A stretch of DNA of 33,877 nt from Puniceibacterium sediminis (GTDB lineage: Bacteria > Pseudomonadota > Alphaproteobacteria > Rhodobacterales > Rhodobacteraceae), in the NCBI RefSeq assembly GCF_900188035.1, contig NZ_FZNN01000030.1, positions 1 to 33,877 of the forward strand, written 5' to 3'. The number at the start of each line of letters is the position of its first letter. Position 1 is the first letter of the stretch. Below the pieces are notes generated by a model, which was not told the origin of the DNA, made no database searches, and was given only the letters and a program-made list of their open reading frames with translations. Below, piece by piece: positions 16,127-24,633 of the stretch. The position numbers and the translations under genes were made by a program.

Positions 16127-18322
16127 CTAACGCTTGCGCCGCTTTACGTTTCCGCCATGCATCCCGCCACGACCTGCGGTTGAGCGGCCACGGCCTTTGA
16201 CCGCCTCTTCTGATGCGCGGGCGACGGCCTGCTGGCGGGCCATCGGGTCGTCCGAGATGGCGAGATCCACGGCTTCCAGCCGCTTGACCTCATCCCGCAG
16301 GCGCGCGGCCTCTTCGAATTCGAGGTTCTCGGCAGCCTTGCGCATGTCGGTGCGCAGCCCTTCGAGCACGGTTTTCAGGTTGCCGCCATGCGCCTTGTCG
16401 ATCTTGGCCGTGACGCGGTTCATGTCCACATCGCCCTTGTAGAAGCCCGCCATGATGTCATCGACGTTCTTCTTGATCGTCGCCGGGGTGATGCCGTGTT
16501 CGGTGTTATAGGCGATCTGCTTTTCGCGGCGGCGGTCGGTTTCGCCCATCGCACGTTCCATCGACCCGGTGATGCGGTCGGCGTACATGATCACCCGGCC
16601 TTCGGAATTGCGCGCGGCGCGACCGATGGTCTGGATGAGCGAGGTTTCAGAGCGCAGGAAACCCTCTTTATCCGCGTCGAGAATGGCGACAAGACCGCAT
16701 TCGGGAATATCCAGACCCTCGCGCAGCAGGTTGATGCCGATAAGCACGTCAAAGGCACCAAGGCGCAGATCGCGCAGGATCTCGATACGCTCCATCGTGT
16801 CGATATCAGAGTGCATGTAGCGGACCTTGATCCCCTGTTCATGCATGTATTCGGTCAGATCTTCGGCCATACGCTTGGTCAGGGTGGTGACCAGCGTGCG
16901 GAACCCGTCGGCGGCCACCTTGCGCACTTCGTCCAGTAGATCGTCGACCTGCATGTCGACGGGACGGATTTCGATATAGGGGTCGATCAGGCCGGTGGGG
17001 CGGATGACCTGTTCGGTAAAGACACCGCCGGTCTGCTCCAGCTCCCACTTGGACGGGGTGGCCGACACAAATACCGACTGCGGGCGCATGGCATCCCATT
17101 CCTCGAACTTGAGCGGGCGGTTGTCCATGCAAGAGGGCAGGCGGAAGCCATGTTCGGCCAGCGTCATCTTGCGCCGGAAGTCGCCTTTGTACATGCCGCC
17201 GATCTGCGGAACCGAGACGTGGGATTCATCCGCGAAAACAATGGCATTGTCGGGGATGAATTCGAACAGGGTGGGGGGCGGTTCGCCGGGGGCACGTCCC
17301 GTCAGGTAGCGCGAATAGTTCTCGATCCCGTTGCAGACGCCGGTTGCCTCGAGCATCTCGATATCGAAATTGGTCCGCTGCTCCAGCCGCTGAGCTTCCA
17401 GCAGTTTGCCTTCGTTCACCAGCTGGTCGAGCCGCTGGCGCAGCTCTTTCTTGATCGAGATCACCGCTTGCGTCATCGTCGGTTTGGGCGTGACATAGTG
17501 CGAATTGGCGTAGACGCGGATGCGGTCGAAACTGCCGGTCTTTTCGCCGGTCAGCGGGTCGAATTCGGTGATGGATTCCAACTCCTCGCCAAAGAACGAC
17601 AGTTTCCATGCACGGTCTTCGAGGTGGGCGGGAAAGATTTCCAGCGAATCGCCGCGTACCCGGAAAGAGCCGCGCTGAAAGGCCTGATCGTTGCGCTTGT
17701 ATTGCTGGGCGATAAGGTCGGCCATGATCTTGCGCTGGTCATAATCGCTGCCGACGAGCAGATCCTGGGTCATCGCGCCGTAGGTTTCGACCGAACCGAT
17801 GCCGTAGATGCAGGACACAGAGGCGACGATGATCACATCGTCCCGTTCCAACAGCGCCCGGGTGGCCGAGTGGCGCATCCGGTCGATCTGTTCGTTGATC
17901 TGGGATTCCTTCTCGATATATGTGTCCGAGCGCGCGACATAGGCCTCCGGCTGGTAGTAGTCATAGAAGCTGACAAAGTATTCGACGGCGTTGTCCGGAA
18001 AGAACCCCTTGAATTCGCCGTACAATTGCGCGGCCAGCGTTTTGTTCGGGGCAAGGATGATCGCCGGGCGCTGGGTTTCCTCGATCACCTTGGCCATGGT
18101 GAATGTCTTACCCGTACCGGTCGCGCCCAGCAGCACCTGATCCCGTTCGCCCGCCAGAACGCCCCCCGCGAGTTCGCGGATTGCGGTCGGCTGATCGCCG
18201 GCTGGTTCGAAATCCGTCGCCATGCGGAAGCGAATGCCGCCTTCGAGCTTTTCCCGCGTTTTTGGCTCGGGGGCAGGGGCGTGCATGAGGGCGTCGGACT
18301 TGTCGGAATGGGCAAAGGGCAT
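16127..18322 (-). CDS. uvrB: UvrABC system protein B (excinuclease subunit)
   Basis: This 731-aa DNA repair helicase receives damaged DNA from UvrA and positions UvrC. Walker A is GATGTGKT (about residues 66-73), followed by the YYQPEAYV beta-hairpin region that threads DNA. DESHVS is the DEAD-box motif II. Helicase motifs [20 protein letters not shown] and QTIGRAARN follow, and the C-terminal UVR motif ([17 protein letters not shown]) binds UvrC. A basic tail ends in RRKR. The start at MPFAHSDK has GAGG 8 nt upstream; a longer frame adds 18 unsupported residues. I looked for alphaproteobacterial SOS boxes (GTTC-N7-GTTC) upstream and saw none. Confidence 0.97.
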   Translation of the reverse strand: MPFAHSDKSDALMHAPAPEPKTREKLEGGIRFRMATDFEPAGDQPTAIRELAGGVLAGERDQVLLGATGTGKTFTMAKVIEETQRPAIILAPNKTLAAQLYGEFKGFFPDNAVEYFVSFYDYYQPEAYVARSDTYIEKESQINEQIDRMRHSATRALLERDDVIIVASVSCIYGIGSVETYGAMTQDLLVGSDYDQRKIMADLIAQQYKRNDQAFQRGSFRVRGDSLEIFPAHLEDRAWKLSFFGEELESITEFDPLTGEKTGSFDRIRVYANSHYVTPKPTMTQAVISIKKELRQRLDQLVNEGKLLEAQRLEQRTNFDIEMLEATGVCNGIENYSRYLTGRAPGEPPPTLFEFIPDNAIVFADESHVSVPQIGGMYKGDFRRKMTLAEHGFRLPSCMDNRPLKFEEWDAMRPQSVFVSATPSKWELEQTGGVFTEQVIRPTGLIDPYIEIRPVDMQVDDLLDEVRKVAADGFRTLVTTLTKRMAEDLTEYMHEQGIKVRYMHSDIDTMERIEILRDLRLGAFDVLIGINLLREGLDIPECGLVAILDADKEGFLRSETSLIQTIGRAARNSEGRVIMYADRITGSMERAMGETDRRREKQIAYNTEHGITPATIKKNVDDIMAGFYKGDVDMNRVTAKIDKAHGGNLKTVLEGLRTDMRKAAENLEFEEAARLRDEVKRLEAVDLAISDDPMARQQAVARASEEAVKGRGRSTAGRGGMHGGNVKRRKR

Positions 18323-18646
18323 GATCTTACCTCTGGGAGTGCACCACACAGGTGTTGTTTGCGGCAGGTTATTCAAGGCTTTCCCTTTTGTCAGCCGCGG
18401 CGGTATGGGTAAAGTGCCCCTGTATCATGAAATCAGTTCGATCCTGTCAGGCTTGGGGTTGTCGGCTATATGCGCCTGAAACTGCCCGGAAATCCGGCAA
18501 CGGTGGATGGGGGGATATGTCGCCCTTATGGGGCAGCATTGCCCGGCAGTGGAAAGTTAGGATGCGACACAAAGCGTGCTCGGCACCGCTTGCCCCGACT
18601 GTGCAAATTCGCGATACTGCGAGCAAGTCAAAGCAAAGGGTGTCCC
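18323..18646. other. Divergent intergenic region between uvrB and the NDUFS4-like gene
   Basis: It holds the leaders of two divergent genes and no convincing ORF. On the minus strand CTGACA, 17 bp, TAACCT could be the uvrB promoter, but the -10 match is poor. No tRNA-like cloverleaf was seen. Confidence 0.4.
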
Positions 18647-18958
18647 ATGCGCGCGCGTATCTTTCAGCCGGCTCGAACGGCCATGTCCTCGGGTCAGGCC
18701 AAGACTCATCACTGGGTTCTCGAATTCGCACCGGATTCGGCGCGTGAGGTTGATCCGCTGATGGGCTGGACATCTTCGACTGATACGCAGGCGCAGGTGC
18801 GTCTGCGCTTTGATACCAAAGAGGCGGCTCTGGAATACGCCAGCGACCATGGTATCGATGCCCAGGTCTCAGACCCGAAAGTGCGCAAGTCCAATATCCG
18901 CCCGCGCGGCTATGCCGAAAATTTCGCCGTAGACCGCCGGGGCGCCTGGACGCACTAG
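18647..18958 (+). CDS. NADH dehydrogenase (complex I) accessory subunit, NDUFS4/18-kDa type
   Basis: The 103-aa product matches the ETC complex I subunit conserved region: [20 protein letters not shown], then [27 protein letters not shown], the CoA/ligand loop [16 protein letters not shown], and the tail [17 protein letters not shown]. The family is a supernumerary subunit of alphaproteobacterial and mitochondrial complex I that contacts the peripheral arm. Full length for bacterial members. AAGGG precedes the ATG; 59 upstream in-frame codons are not homologous. The nuo operon itself is not in the window. The accessory region starts one base after its stop codon. Confidence 0.92.
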   Translation: MRARIFQPARTAMSSGQAKTHHWVLEFAPDSAREVDPLMGWTSSTDTQAQVRLRFDTKEAALEYASDHGIDAQVSDPKVRKSNIRPRGYAENFAVDRRGAWTH

Positions 18959-18960
18959 GG

Positions 18961-19008
18961 TGAAAATCCGGATAAAGTTATCTCGGAATCGGGGCAAGGA
19001 TTTCGCGA
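18961..19008 (+). repeat. Direct repeat copy A bordering the IS110 remnant region
   Basis: 48 bp with 41 identical to copy B at 20150-20197 in the same orientation, including a 17-bp exact core TCTCGGAATCGGGGCAA. It begins three bases after the stop codon of the NDUFS4-like gene. Confidence 0.8.
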
Positions 19009-19689
19009 GATCGATTTTGCCTCAATATGTAGTCCGCTAAGTGTGTGATGCATCCAAATGTTGAATGAGGCGAGTTCGCTCTGTTGGCGGCTTGACTCAT
19101 CACTGATAAAGCTTGGCGCAGTCCACGCGACTGACAAAATACGGTAATCTCTCGGTTCTTTCGTCGAGCACAGCGTGTCGAGGTCATCAGCCGGGTTTGC
19201 GACCGCATCAGGCACCTGGACCGCCATCAGCCATCCCCGGATGCCGTTACCGCTCCAACCGTCTGTGCGAATTTCCCTTAGCCTCATCCTAAACCCCCGC
19301 GGCGTCTTCCGTCGAAGCTTTGTGAACGCGAGCCGCTACCGCCCGGCGGCCCATGTCGCGCTGCGCCTTGCATAAACGACTGCGAGACGCGAGAAGCGGA
19401 GATCGCAAGGCCGATACGAGCCACATGGTGCCCGCGACGCGAACGGCTCTTTGTATGTACCGGCTGCTGTTCGCAAATGATTTCTGGCATGTTCTCGGAA
19501 GTCGCTCATATGTATCCGGCCTGTTGATCGACACGCGGGTCGTGGCCTTGTTGGGGTTACGCACGCGCCGTGATCTCATTAGCGGACAGGTCGATTTTGA
19601 CCATTTGGGCCGTCAGACTCTGGGGGCGTAATTTTTCCGTTCCATGCTTTGCTATCTATCGCGAACTCCTTTGGATTGCTGAGGGTCGA
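19009..19689. other. Gene-poor decayed region next to the IS110 remnant
   Basis: Open frames on the minus strand (18955-19287, 110 aa; 19289-19579, 96 aa) have no recognisable domain, odd composition (Arg/Ser-rich) and no good SD. I treat the whole stretch as degenerate accessory DNA downstream of the transposase remnant, possibly containing the former element end. Confidence 0.45.
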
Positions 19690-20186
19690 TCAGATACCGA
19701 CAGCAACCTCATCTCTTGGCGCGTCAAACGCCGTTTTAAGTCTCAAAATGCTCCAGGCCATGCGCGCCAGTTTATTTGCAAGGGCGATGGGGCCTTGTTT
19801 CGCTGCATGCGTTCTGACGCACGTATCAGCCACTCGCCAAAGCTAAAGTCGGGCCATCGATGTGGCCGCATCATGATGACTTTGGCTGCTTGGACGAACA
19901 GCATCCGTAGATATCGACTTCCTCGTTTTGAGATTCGCCCCAAGATCGTTCGCCCACCGGTGCTGTATTGTCGGGGAACGAGGCCGACCCAGGCGGCAAA
20001 GTCACGACCGCGATCAAAGGCTTCGCCTTCACCTACCGCCGCGACCATCGCCGTGGAAATCATTGGACCAATACCAGGGATCGTCATGACATTTCGGCAG
20101 TTCTCCTCGGTACGGCTGATCTCTTCGATCTCTGCTGAGACCTTGTCGATGAAAAACGGGTTAAAGTTGTCTCGGAATCGGGGCAA
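19690..20186 (-). pseudogene. IS110-family transposase remnant, N-truncated and frameshifted
   Basis: The C-terminal transposase domain of IS110-type elements is clear: TIPGIGPMISTAMVAAVG, then FAAWVGLVPRQYSTGG, LGRISKRGSRYLRMLFVQAA. The N-terminal DEDD (RuvC-like) catalytic half is absent; homology starts at about FFIDKVSAEIEEI, right inside direct repeat B. Near 19787-19797 the frame shifts: the normal C-terminal end LANKLARMAWSILRLKTAFD is read in another frame and stops at 19690-19692, while the original frame stops at 19743. The element is therefore dead unless trans-complemented. It marks the region as horizontally derived. Confidence 0.88.
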
Positions 20187-20197
20187 AGATCCCGCGA
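20150..20197 (+). repeat. Direct repeat copy B, overlapping the broken 5' end of the IS110 transposase
   Basis: Matches copy A at 18961-19008 at 41 of 48 positions in the same orientation. Bases 20150-20186 are inside the transposase-homologous frame; the rest lies outside. Confidence 0.8.
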
Positions 20198-20221
20198 CGA
20201 CATGATGCGATCTGCATATAG

Positions 20222-20238
20222 GGCGCCCATTGGGCGCC
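20222..20238. promoter_or_regulatory. Perfect inverted repeat upstream of the alpha/beta hydrolase gene
   Basis: GGCGCCC-ATT-GGGCGCC lies 22 bp before the hydrolase start codon. It could be a leader hairpin or an operator; no T-run follows. Confidence 0.5.
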
Positions 20239-20260
20239 TTAACTACATCTGGAGAGCAGT

Positions 20261-20893
20261 ATGGAATTCCTGATGAACGGCGATGCGCCTAGCCGCCCGA
20301 CCATCCTCCTGGCCCACGGTGCAGGCGCTGCGATGGACACCCCCTGGATGACGTCCGTCGCGCAAAGGCTGGCAGATCGAGGCTGCCGCGTTGCCCGCTT
20401 CGAGTTCAGCTATATGGCCGCTCGCCGCGCTGGCGGCTCCCGGCGCCCTCCGGGGAAAGCCGAGACCTACATCCCCGAGTACCTCGCAGCGATCGACGCC
20501 CTAGCCTGCGACGGACCGCTGATCATCGGTGGCAAGAGCATGGGCGGCCGTGTCGCCAGCCTCATCGCTCAGGACCTGCACGATTCCGGACGTATTCAGG
20601 GGCTCCTTTGCCTTGGCTTTCCGTTCCACGCCCCCGGCAAGCCCGAGAAGACCCGCGGCGCGCATCTCTCCAGTATCACCTGCCCAACCCTGATCTGCCA
20701 GGGCGCCCGTGACCCGTTCGTCACCCGCCAGGAGGTGGAGAGCTATCTGCTTTCACCTTCCGTAGCCTTGCACTGGCTGGAAGACGGTGACCATGACTTG
20801 AAGCCACGAAAGCGGCTCACCGGTTCCGGTCTGGAAGACCACCTCGAAAGCGCCTCGAAATTTGTGGCCGACTGGGCCGCGACGATCTTCTGA
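20261..20893 (+). CDS. Alpha/beta hydrolase, KANL3/TEX30 (COG3571) type
   Basis: The 210-aa soluble protein has the features of the small alpha/beta-hydrolase family related to KANL3/Tex30: TILLAHGAGAAMDTPWM (oxyanion region), the nucleophile elbow GGKSMGGRVAS with catalytic Ser, ICQGARDPF (catalytic Asp) and LEDGDHDLKPRK (catalytic His). Substrate unknown. An AGAG-type SD precedes the ATG. Its codon use is cytosine-rich and regular, unlike the decayed DNA around it, so it seems to be a functional passenger of the accessory region. No signal peptide. Confidence 0.85.
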   Translation: MEFLMNGDAPSRPTILLAHGAGAAMDTPWMTSVAQRLADRGCRVARFEFSYMAARRAGGSRRPPGKAETYIPEYLAAIDALACDGPLIIGGKSMGGRVASLIAQDLHDSGRIQGLLCLGFPFHAPGKPEKTRGAHLSSITCPTLICQGARDPFVTRQEVESYLLSPSVALHWLEDGDHDLKPRKRLTGSGLEDHLESASKFVADWAATIF

Positions 20894-21343
20894 AGCTGTC
20901 CTTCAACAGGAACAGCTGACGTGAGAGCAGGAAAGGTCGATCGCGCAGCCAAATGCCATGCGACACTCCCGAGCGGCAGGTCATAACATCAGCCGTCTTT
21001 AAATGGTTACTGAAAAATTCGGGCGAGATTAATCAAAATGCTCGAAGTGTCACTCCGGTATGTTTGGCTGTTTACCGGTACGCAACAAAACATACCCGAT
21101 GCGAACCGTGCATCTATTCAGAGACAGTCGCGATGCCTAATTGCGCCCAGTCAAACCGACCATTTGGTTCGCAAGAAGATTTGAAGACAACCTCGGCCTT
21201 TCGAAATTCCTCTGACATTCAAAAATGTTAAGCGGCTTGGCGGAGTTAAAACCTTGATCCATTCCATTCATTAGGATGATACTGAGCTACTGTAGCAGTG
21301 AGCGATTTACCCACCATCACATCGCCTACAATTCCTGCAAGAA
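20894..21343. other. AT-richer intergenic stretch
   Basis: No supported gene. An 8-bp inverted repeat GTATGTTT (21058-21065) / AAACATAC (21088-21095) with a 22-bp spacer could be an operator or chance. Base composition is visibly more AT-rich than neighbouring genes. Confidence 0.4.
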
Positions 21344-21541
21344 CCGGCATTGGGTGTCCCATCACGACGAAACCGCCAACGCCACGCTGATCGCAAAGAC
21401 GGATTCCTGGTACACCGGATCGAACGTGCCGGGAAAACCGCGTCGGGTGCTGTCCTACACCGGCGGCGTCGGAATATACCGCGACCTAGGCGACGAAATG
21501 GCAAGGAACGGCTACCCGTCCTTTACCATGAGCAAGGCCGA
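21344..21541 (+). pseudogene. C-terminal fragment of a Baeyer-Villiger-type flavin monooxygenase
   Basis: Within a 120-codon frame (21276-21638) the segment HWVSHHDETANATLIAKTDS, then WYTGSNVPGKPRR, SYTGGVGIYRDLGDE and NGYPSFTMS matches the extreme C-terminus of cyclohexanone/phenylacetone monooxygenase-like enzymes. They share a D-S-W-Y-x-G-x-N-x-P-G-K-P-R pattern before the terminal helix. The FAD and NADPH domains (about 480 residues) are missing and the flanking codons are unrelated, so this is a gene remnant. Confidence 0.85.
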
Positions 21542-21661
21542 CGCCCTCGCCGGCCCTTTGCCGACAATGGAGGGTCGTTCTACTGCTGCGTCCCCGAAGC
21601 ATCCATTTGTGCCTGTCGAAGCAAGCCCCAATCGTTGAAGCCTGCTGGCCGAACGGACCGG

Positions 21662-22288
21662 TCATTCCTGCGCCTGTCTCCGCCAGCCTCGCCACGCCCC
21701 GGTCCAAGGCTTGAGCCGTCCTACCGTCAGCGCCCATGCTCCGATCGTCAACCCGCACATCAAGGTCTTCGAAACACTCCCCATCGTGCCTTCGATCAGG
21801 ATCGCGTGAACTACGCTTCCGACCACCACGACGGAGGCCGCCATGGTGTGTGCAAGTCGCCAGACCTGGGGGCGAAGACGGAGCTTCTTCCTGATACCGG
21901 CGAGGAGCGCCGCTGCGATCAGGGCCCACATCGCCACGACGCCAAAGGCGGAGAACGCTGTCGGCGCGGCGAAGGTCAAAGCATCGACCATGTCAGGCGG
22001 GCTCGTGATCCACAGCCCGACGACATGCACGGCAACGGCGAGCATCAGCGCAACGCCGGTCCAGCGATGGATTCGTCGCCCGGCCTGCATCGGGAACCCG
22101 GGTAACAGCCCGGCGGCCAGCAAAGGTTGCACCAGCAGGAGTGCCAGCGCGACCACACCGGCGAATCCTGCCGCCACGTAGACGGGGGTACGATACGGAA
22201 GGTACTCGCTCCCTGCAGCAACGACCAGGGATGCGCCGATCACGCCCGCAATCGCACACCAGATGAGGATCACACGGAAGACGGTCAA
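21662..22288 (-). CDS. Ferric-reductase-like transmembrane haem protein
   Basis: The 208-aa protein has about six membrane helices. Two of them carry His pairs 14 residues apart: IHRWTGVALMLAVAVH and AHTMAASVVVVGSVVH. That is the bis-haem b pattern of the ferric reductase/NOX/MsrQ membrane domain. There is no FAD or NADPH domain, so like MsrQ it would take electrons from quinols or a separate flavoprotein and pass them across the membrane. The likely start is TTG at 22288, two bases after the stop codon of the upstream Tat-protein gene, so the two are probably translationally coupled. Family fairly sure, partner inferred. Confidence 0.8.
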   Translation of the reverse strand: MTVFRVILIWCAIAGVIGASLVVAAGSEYLPYRTPVYVAAGFAGVVALALLLVQPLLAAGLLPGFPMQAGRRIHRWTGVALMLAVAVHVVGLWITSPPDMVDALTFAAPTAFSAFGVVAMWALIAAALLAGIRKKLRLRPQVWRLAHTMAASVVVVGSVVHAILIEGTMGSVSKTLMCGLTIGAWALTVGRLKPWTGAWRGWRRQAQE

Positions 22289-22290
22289 GG

Positions 22291-22779
22291 TCAGGCAGGT
22301 TGCAGCACGAAATGCGCAGACAAGCTCGTGTCACGGGCACTCGACATGACCGGACGGAGAAAGACTGTCTCGAAGTCGCCGCTGTCGTAGGCAAGGTGCC
22401 CGTGCGGTTGTCCGAAGGTCGGCACGATCTGCGGCATCTCGAGTTGGAACATTCCGTCAGCGTTCGTCAGGGTCGCGCCGTGGCTCCTTGCGTCGCTCTC
22501 GCGACCCTCGGTGGTGTGCGCCCAGATCTGGATGCGAATACCCTCCAGCGGTACGCCGTCGCCCGCGCGACGAACGGTTCCGGACATCATGAAACCGCCC
22601 TCACCGATCCGGTCCACGATGAGCGCGCCGGGCCGGTAGTTGTTTGCCCCGCCGCGCATCGATGTGGTCGGAGCGAGGCCCTGCGCACGAACGGGCGATA
22701 TCAGGCCTGTCCCGGTGGCCAGGAATGCTGCAGCCCCTGCCGCCATGAACCTTCGGCGGGGCATCGGAGATTGTGACAT
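22291..22779 (-). CDS. Tat-exported intradiol-dioxygenase-like (transthyretin-fold) protein
   Basis: The 162-aa product starts with a twin-arginine signal (PRRRFMAAGAAAFLATGTGL), so it is exported folded to the periplasm. The mature part follows the intradiol ring-cleavage dioxygenase core: MMSGTVRRAGDGVPLEGIRI, IQIWAHTTEGRE, TLTNADGMFQLEMPQIVP, PHGHLAYDSGDFETVFLRP. The His pair of the PHxH motif is kept, but the two Tyr iron ligands of true intradiol enzymes are not evident (GRE where GRY is expected). It may be a structural or altered-metal relative. GGGAGG lies 7 nt before the ATG. It is followed directly by the haem membrane protein gene. Confidence 0.75.
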   Translation of the reverse strand: MSQSPMPRRRFMAAGAAAFLATGTGLISPVRAQGLAPTTSMRGGANNYRPGALIVDRIGEGGFMMSGTVRRAGDGVPLEGIRIQIWAHTTEGRESDARSHGATLTNADGMFQLEMPQIVPTFGQPHGHLAYDSGDFETVFLRPVMSSARDTSLSAHFVLQPA

Positions 22780-23195
22780 TGGCGGGCCTCCCTTCGTCAG
22801 AGCACGTGGTCGGGCATGAGTTTAGCGTGAATTTGGGCTCAGAAAGCATTTGCGGCCGTCGCCGCACAGACTTGTGATCAGCCCGGAGTTCCGCCCCGCG
22901 ACACCCCTTGGCGGGGTCGAACATCGGATCGACACAAGCGTATTTCTACACTTGCCGCCGCCGATGGCGGCCCAGACCTGCCTTTCATGGGGCGGCCCGT
23001 CGCTGCAGCGCAGCTTCCCCGGACCGTTCTTTCGCAGCATCGCGCAGCGTCTTCGAACAGACCAACTTCTGCAGTGCGCAGGAAACGGACCCTGCAAACT
23101 TGCGAAGCATGGTCGCCCTTCAGGACGTGACCGGCCCATAGCTGCCTTTGGCCACACCATCAAGATGCTGCAACTGAAATCAGCAAAGCTGCCGT
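22780..23195. other. Intergenic region containing a dispersed repeat copy
   Basis: No gene is supported on either strand; long frames here have no domain or SD. A hairpin CCCCGC...GCGGGG lies at about 22894-22917. The right half holds the repeat described at 23077-23151. Confidence 0.5.
23077..23151 (+). repeat. Dispersed intergenic repeat, copy 1
   Basis: 75 bp that align without gaps to 33672-33746 in the same orientation (58 of 75 identical by eye). Shared blocks include CTGCAAA, TTGCGAA and GACCGGCCCA. Weaker similarity continues about 40 bp further, to a shared GCAAAGC. Confidence 0.75.
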
Positions 23196-23894
23196 TCACT
23201 TGTTTTCAGATATCAAACTCATCCGCTTCTTTAGCGCCATTGCAAATTTTGAATTGCCTTCAGTCTTTGAGATGTAGGCAGATAGGTCAATTCCGTCGTA
23301 CGCGCTGTAGTCCTTGAGTGCGGCGTCTTCTATGCTAATCGTCCAATCTTGGGCATCAATAACAATAATTCCCGCGTCAAACAGTCGATGGAGGTCTGCT
23401 CGGAGAGGGATACCATTCCAAGCTTCATCTCCGCCGCCGCACGATACGGGGATTATGTGGGCGGCCTCCAATACTGCCAAAGTCTCGCATCCAGAAATCA
23501 GACAACGCGCGCCAAAAGTCTCGAATACCATACGGCGGAACTTAGCTTGTCCTGGCCGCTCCCAAACATCGGCTAATCTGCGCTGCCGCGCGGCTGCGAT
23601 CTCAGCCTCATTGTTCACATTTTCGATCAGTTGAAACCCAAGACCCTCGAAGTATCTTCGAAACACGTTTGTGATCGGATTATTGGTCATAGGGTTTCCG
23701 GCAAGCTCGTTAGCAAGACGGCCCAACGGTTTTACAGGATAAGCCACGCCTTCGTACATCAGAAAACCGGTACTGGACTTGCGCATCTGCCCATTCGGCT
23801 TGGGATAATTCTCATATAGCCATGCCTGACCTTCAGCTTTCACACGGTCGATGGCCTCTTCGGCTTGATCCCGATCAAAGGTTAACTCAGTCAT
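23196..23894 (-). CDS. HNH endonuclease (HNH_2-type)
   Basis: The 232-aa protein has a C-terminal HNH nuclease domain: KFRRMVFETFGARCLISGC, LEAAHIIPV (H146), WNGIPLRADLHRLFDAGII (N160, H169). This is the HNH_2 pattern found in restriction-like and phage-defence nucleases. The N-terminal 110 residues (LYENYPKPNGQMRKSSTGFL, PVKPLGRLANEL) form an uncharacterised domain that may recognise DNA. There is no methyltransferase next to it, so it is not a classical restriction pair. Codon use is less GC-biased than the backbone, in keeping with transfer. The ATG has only a weak SD. Confidence 0.85.
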   Translation of the reverse strand: MTELTFDRDQAEEAIDRVKAEGQAWLYENYPKPNGQMRKSSTGFLMYEGVAYPVKPLGRLANELAGNPMTNNPITNVFRRYFEGLGFQLIENVNNEAEIAAARQRRLADVWERPGQAKFRRMVFETFGARCLISGCETLAVLEAAHIIPVSCGGGDEAWNGIPLRADLHRLFDAGIIVIDAQDWTISIEDAALKDYSAYDGIDLSAYISKTEGNSKFAMALKKRMSLISENK

Positions 23895-24174
23895 CTTGTC
23901 AGTGCTATCCCTCAGGCCCGCGGATCGTGCTACTATCGTAGCCTTGCTCGGTCATACGAGCAATCAGTAGATGCAACCAATGATCGATTGACGAACGGCC
24001 CGAAGCTGCCACTCGCCATCAAGATGTTTGCCGCAACGCGGCTTCACCAGAGCTGACCTTCAAATATGGCGGCGACTATCTGACAGTCTTCTCCCATATT
24101 CATTCGAATTCCCAGGGTGTCGGACATGGTGAGATTGGCCGCAGAGGCGTGCGATAACACTGCAAGGCGAAACC

Positions 24175-24501
24175 TTGCGTTACAGGGCCTTACGCCGGGC
24201 CATCGTAAGGATCAGTGAGCGGGTGTTCTCCAAGACATTGAATGCACCGGAAATTGATGTGCTGGTACATCGCGAGGTCGTAGAGGTCATGCCGCCACAT
24301 GTCGAATATTGCCTGACCGACTTGGGAGTTGAAGCTGCCGAGCGGCGGCGATCTCTTGCAGATTGGATCGAAGACAGCCTGCCGCGCGTCGGCGGCGAAT
24401 GGGCGCTACGCGGTGTGATCGGGCCTGATGGGTCTGTCAGGTTACCAGAATTGACTGAATCGCTCGGTTTGCCTGGTCGCGTGGGGCGAAGAAGTGTGTG
24501 A
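24175..24501 (+). pseudogene. HxlR-family transcriptional regulator remnant, N-terminally truncated
   Basis: The translation LRYRALRRAIVRISERVFSK, then LVHREVVEVMPPHVEYCLTDLGVEAAE, matches the second half of the HxlR winged helix (R-x-L-R-x-A-I-x-x-I-S-x-x-x-x-x-x-x-L, P-x-V-E-Y-x-L-T-x-x-G). The first helices (the WT-x-x-I-L-x-x-L part) are absent, and reading upstream meets a stop after about 14 codons. The frame has no ATG start near the domain. Probably a relic of a regulator once linked to the lost oxygenase; it is next to, but not clearly part of, the TRAP operon. Confidence 0.7.
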
Positions 24502-24586
24502 AATCAAATCGCTGCACTGCTTGATAGGCTGAGGGCGATGCAATTATTGAAATATAGATTTCCCTTTTTGCACATTCATGTGTAAT

Positions 24587-24611
24587 GGTAACTTCAGGCG
24601 AGGGAATTACC
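24587..24611. promoter_or_regulatory. Candidate operator in the TRAP operon leader
   Basis: GGTAACTTC and GAATTACC form an imperfect inverted repeat (one bulged base) around an 8-bp centre, between 47 and 23 bp before the first start codon. A TetR-type repressor such as the one at 32160 could bind here. This is a weak prediction. Confidence 0.3.
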
Positions 24612-24633
24612 GCGCTAACGGAGGAGGAAAACC

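Noticed and set aside
17150-18412. 420-codon plus-strand frame opposite uvrB
   Set aside because: Antisense shadow of uvrB.
18323-18420. LexA/SOS operator upstream of uvrB
   Set aside because: No GTTC-N7-GTTC or similar pattern was seen between the two divergent genes.
19289-19579. 96-codon minus-strand frame as a gene
   Set aside because: No SD, no domain and shuffled composition in decayed DNA.
18961-20197. Terminal inverted repeats of an intact transposon
   Set aside because: The two copies are direct, not inverted, and one overlaps transposase coding sequence; no Tn3-type ends were seen.
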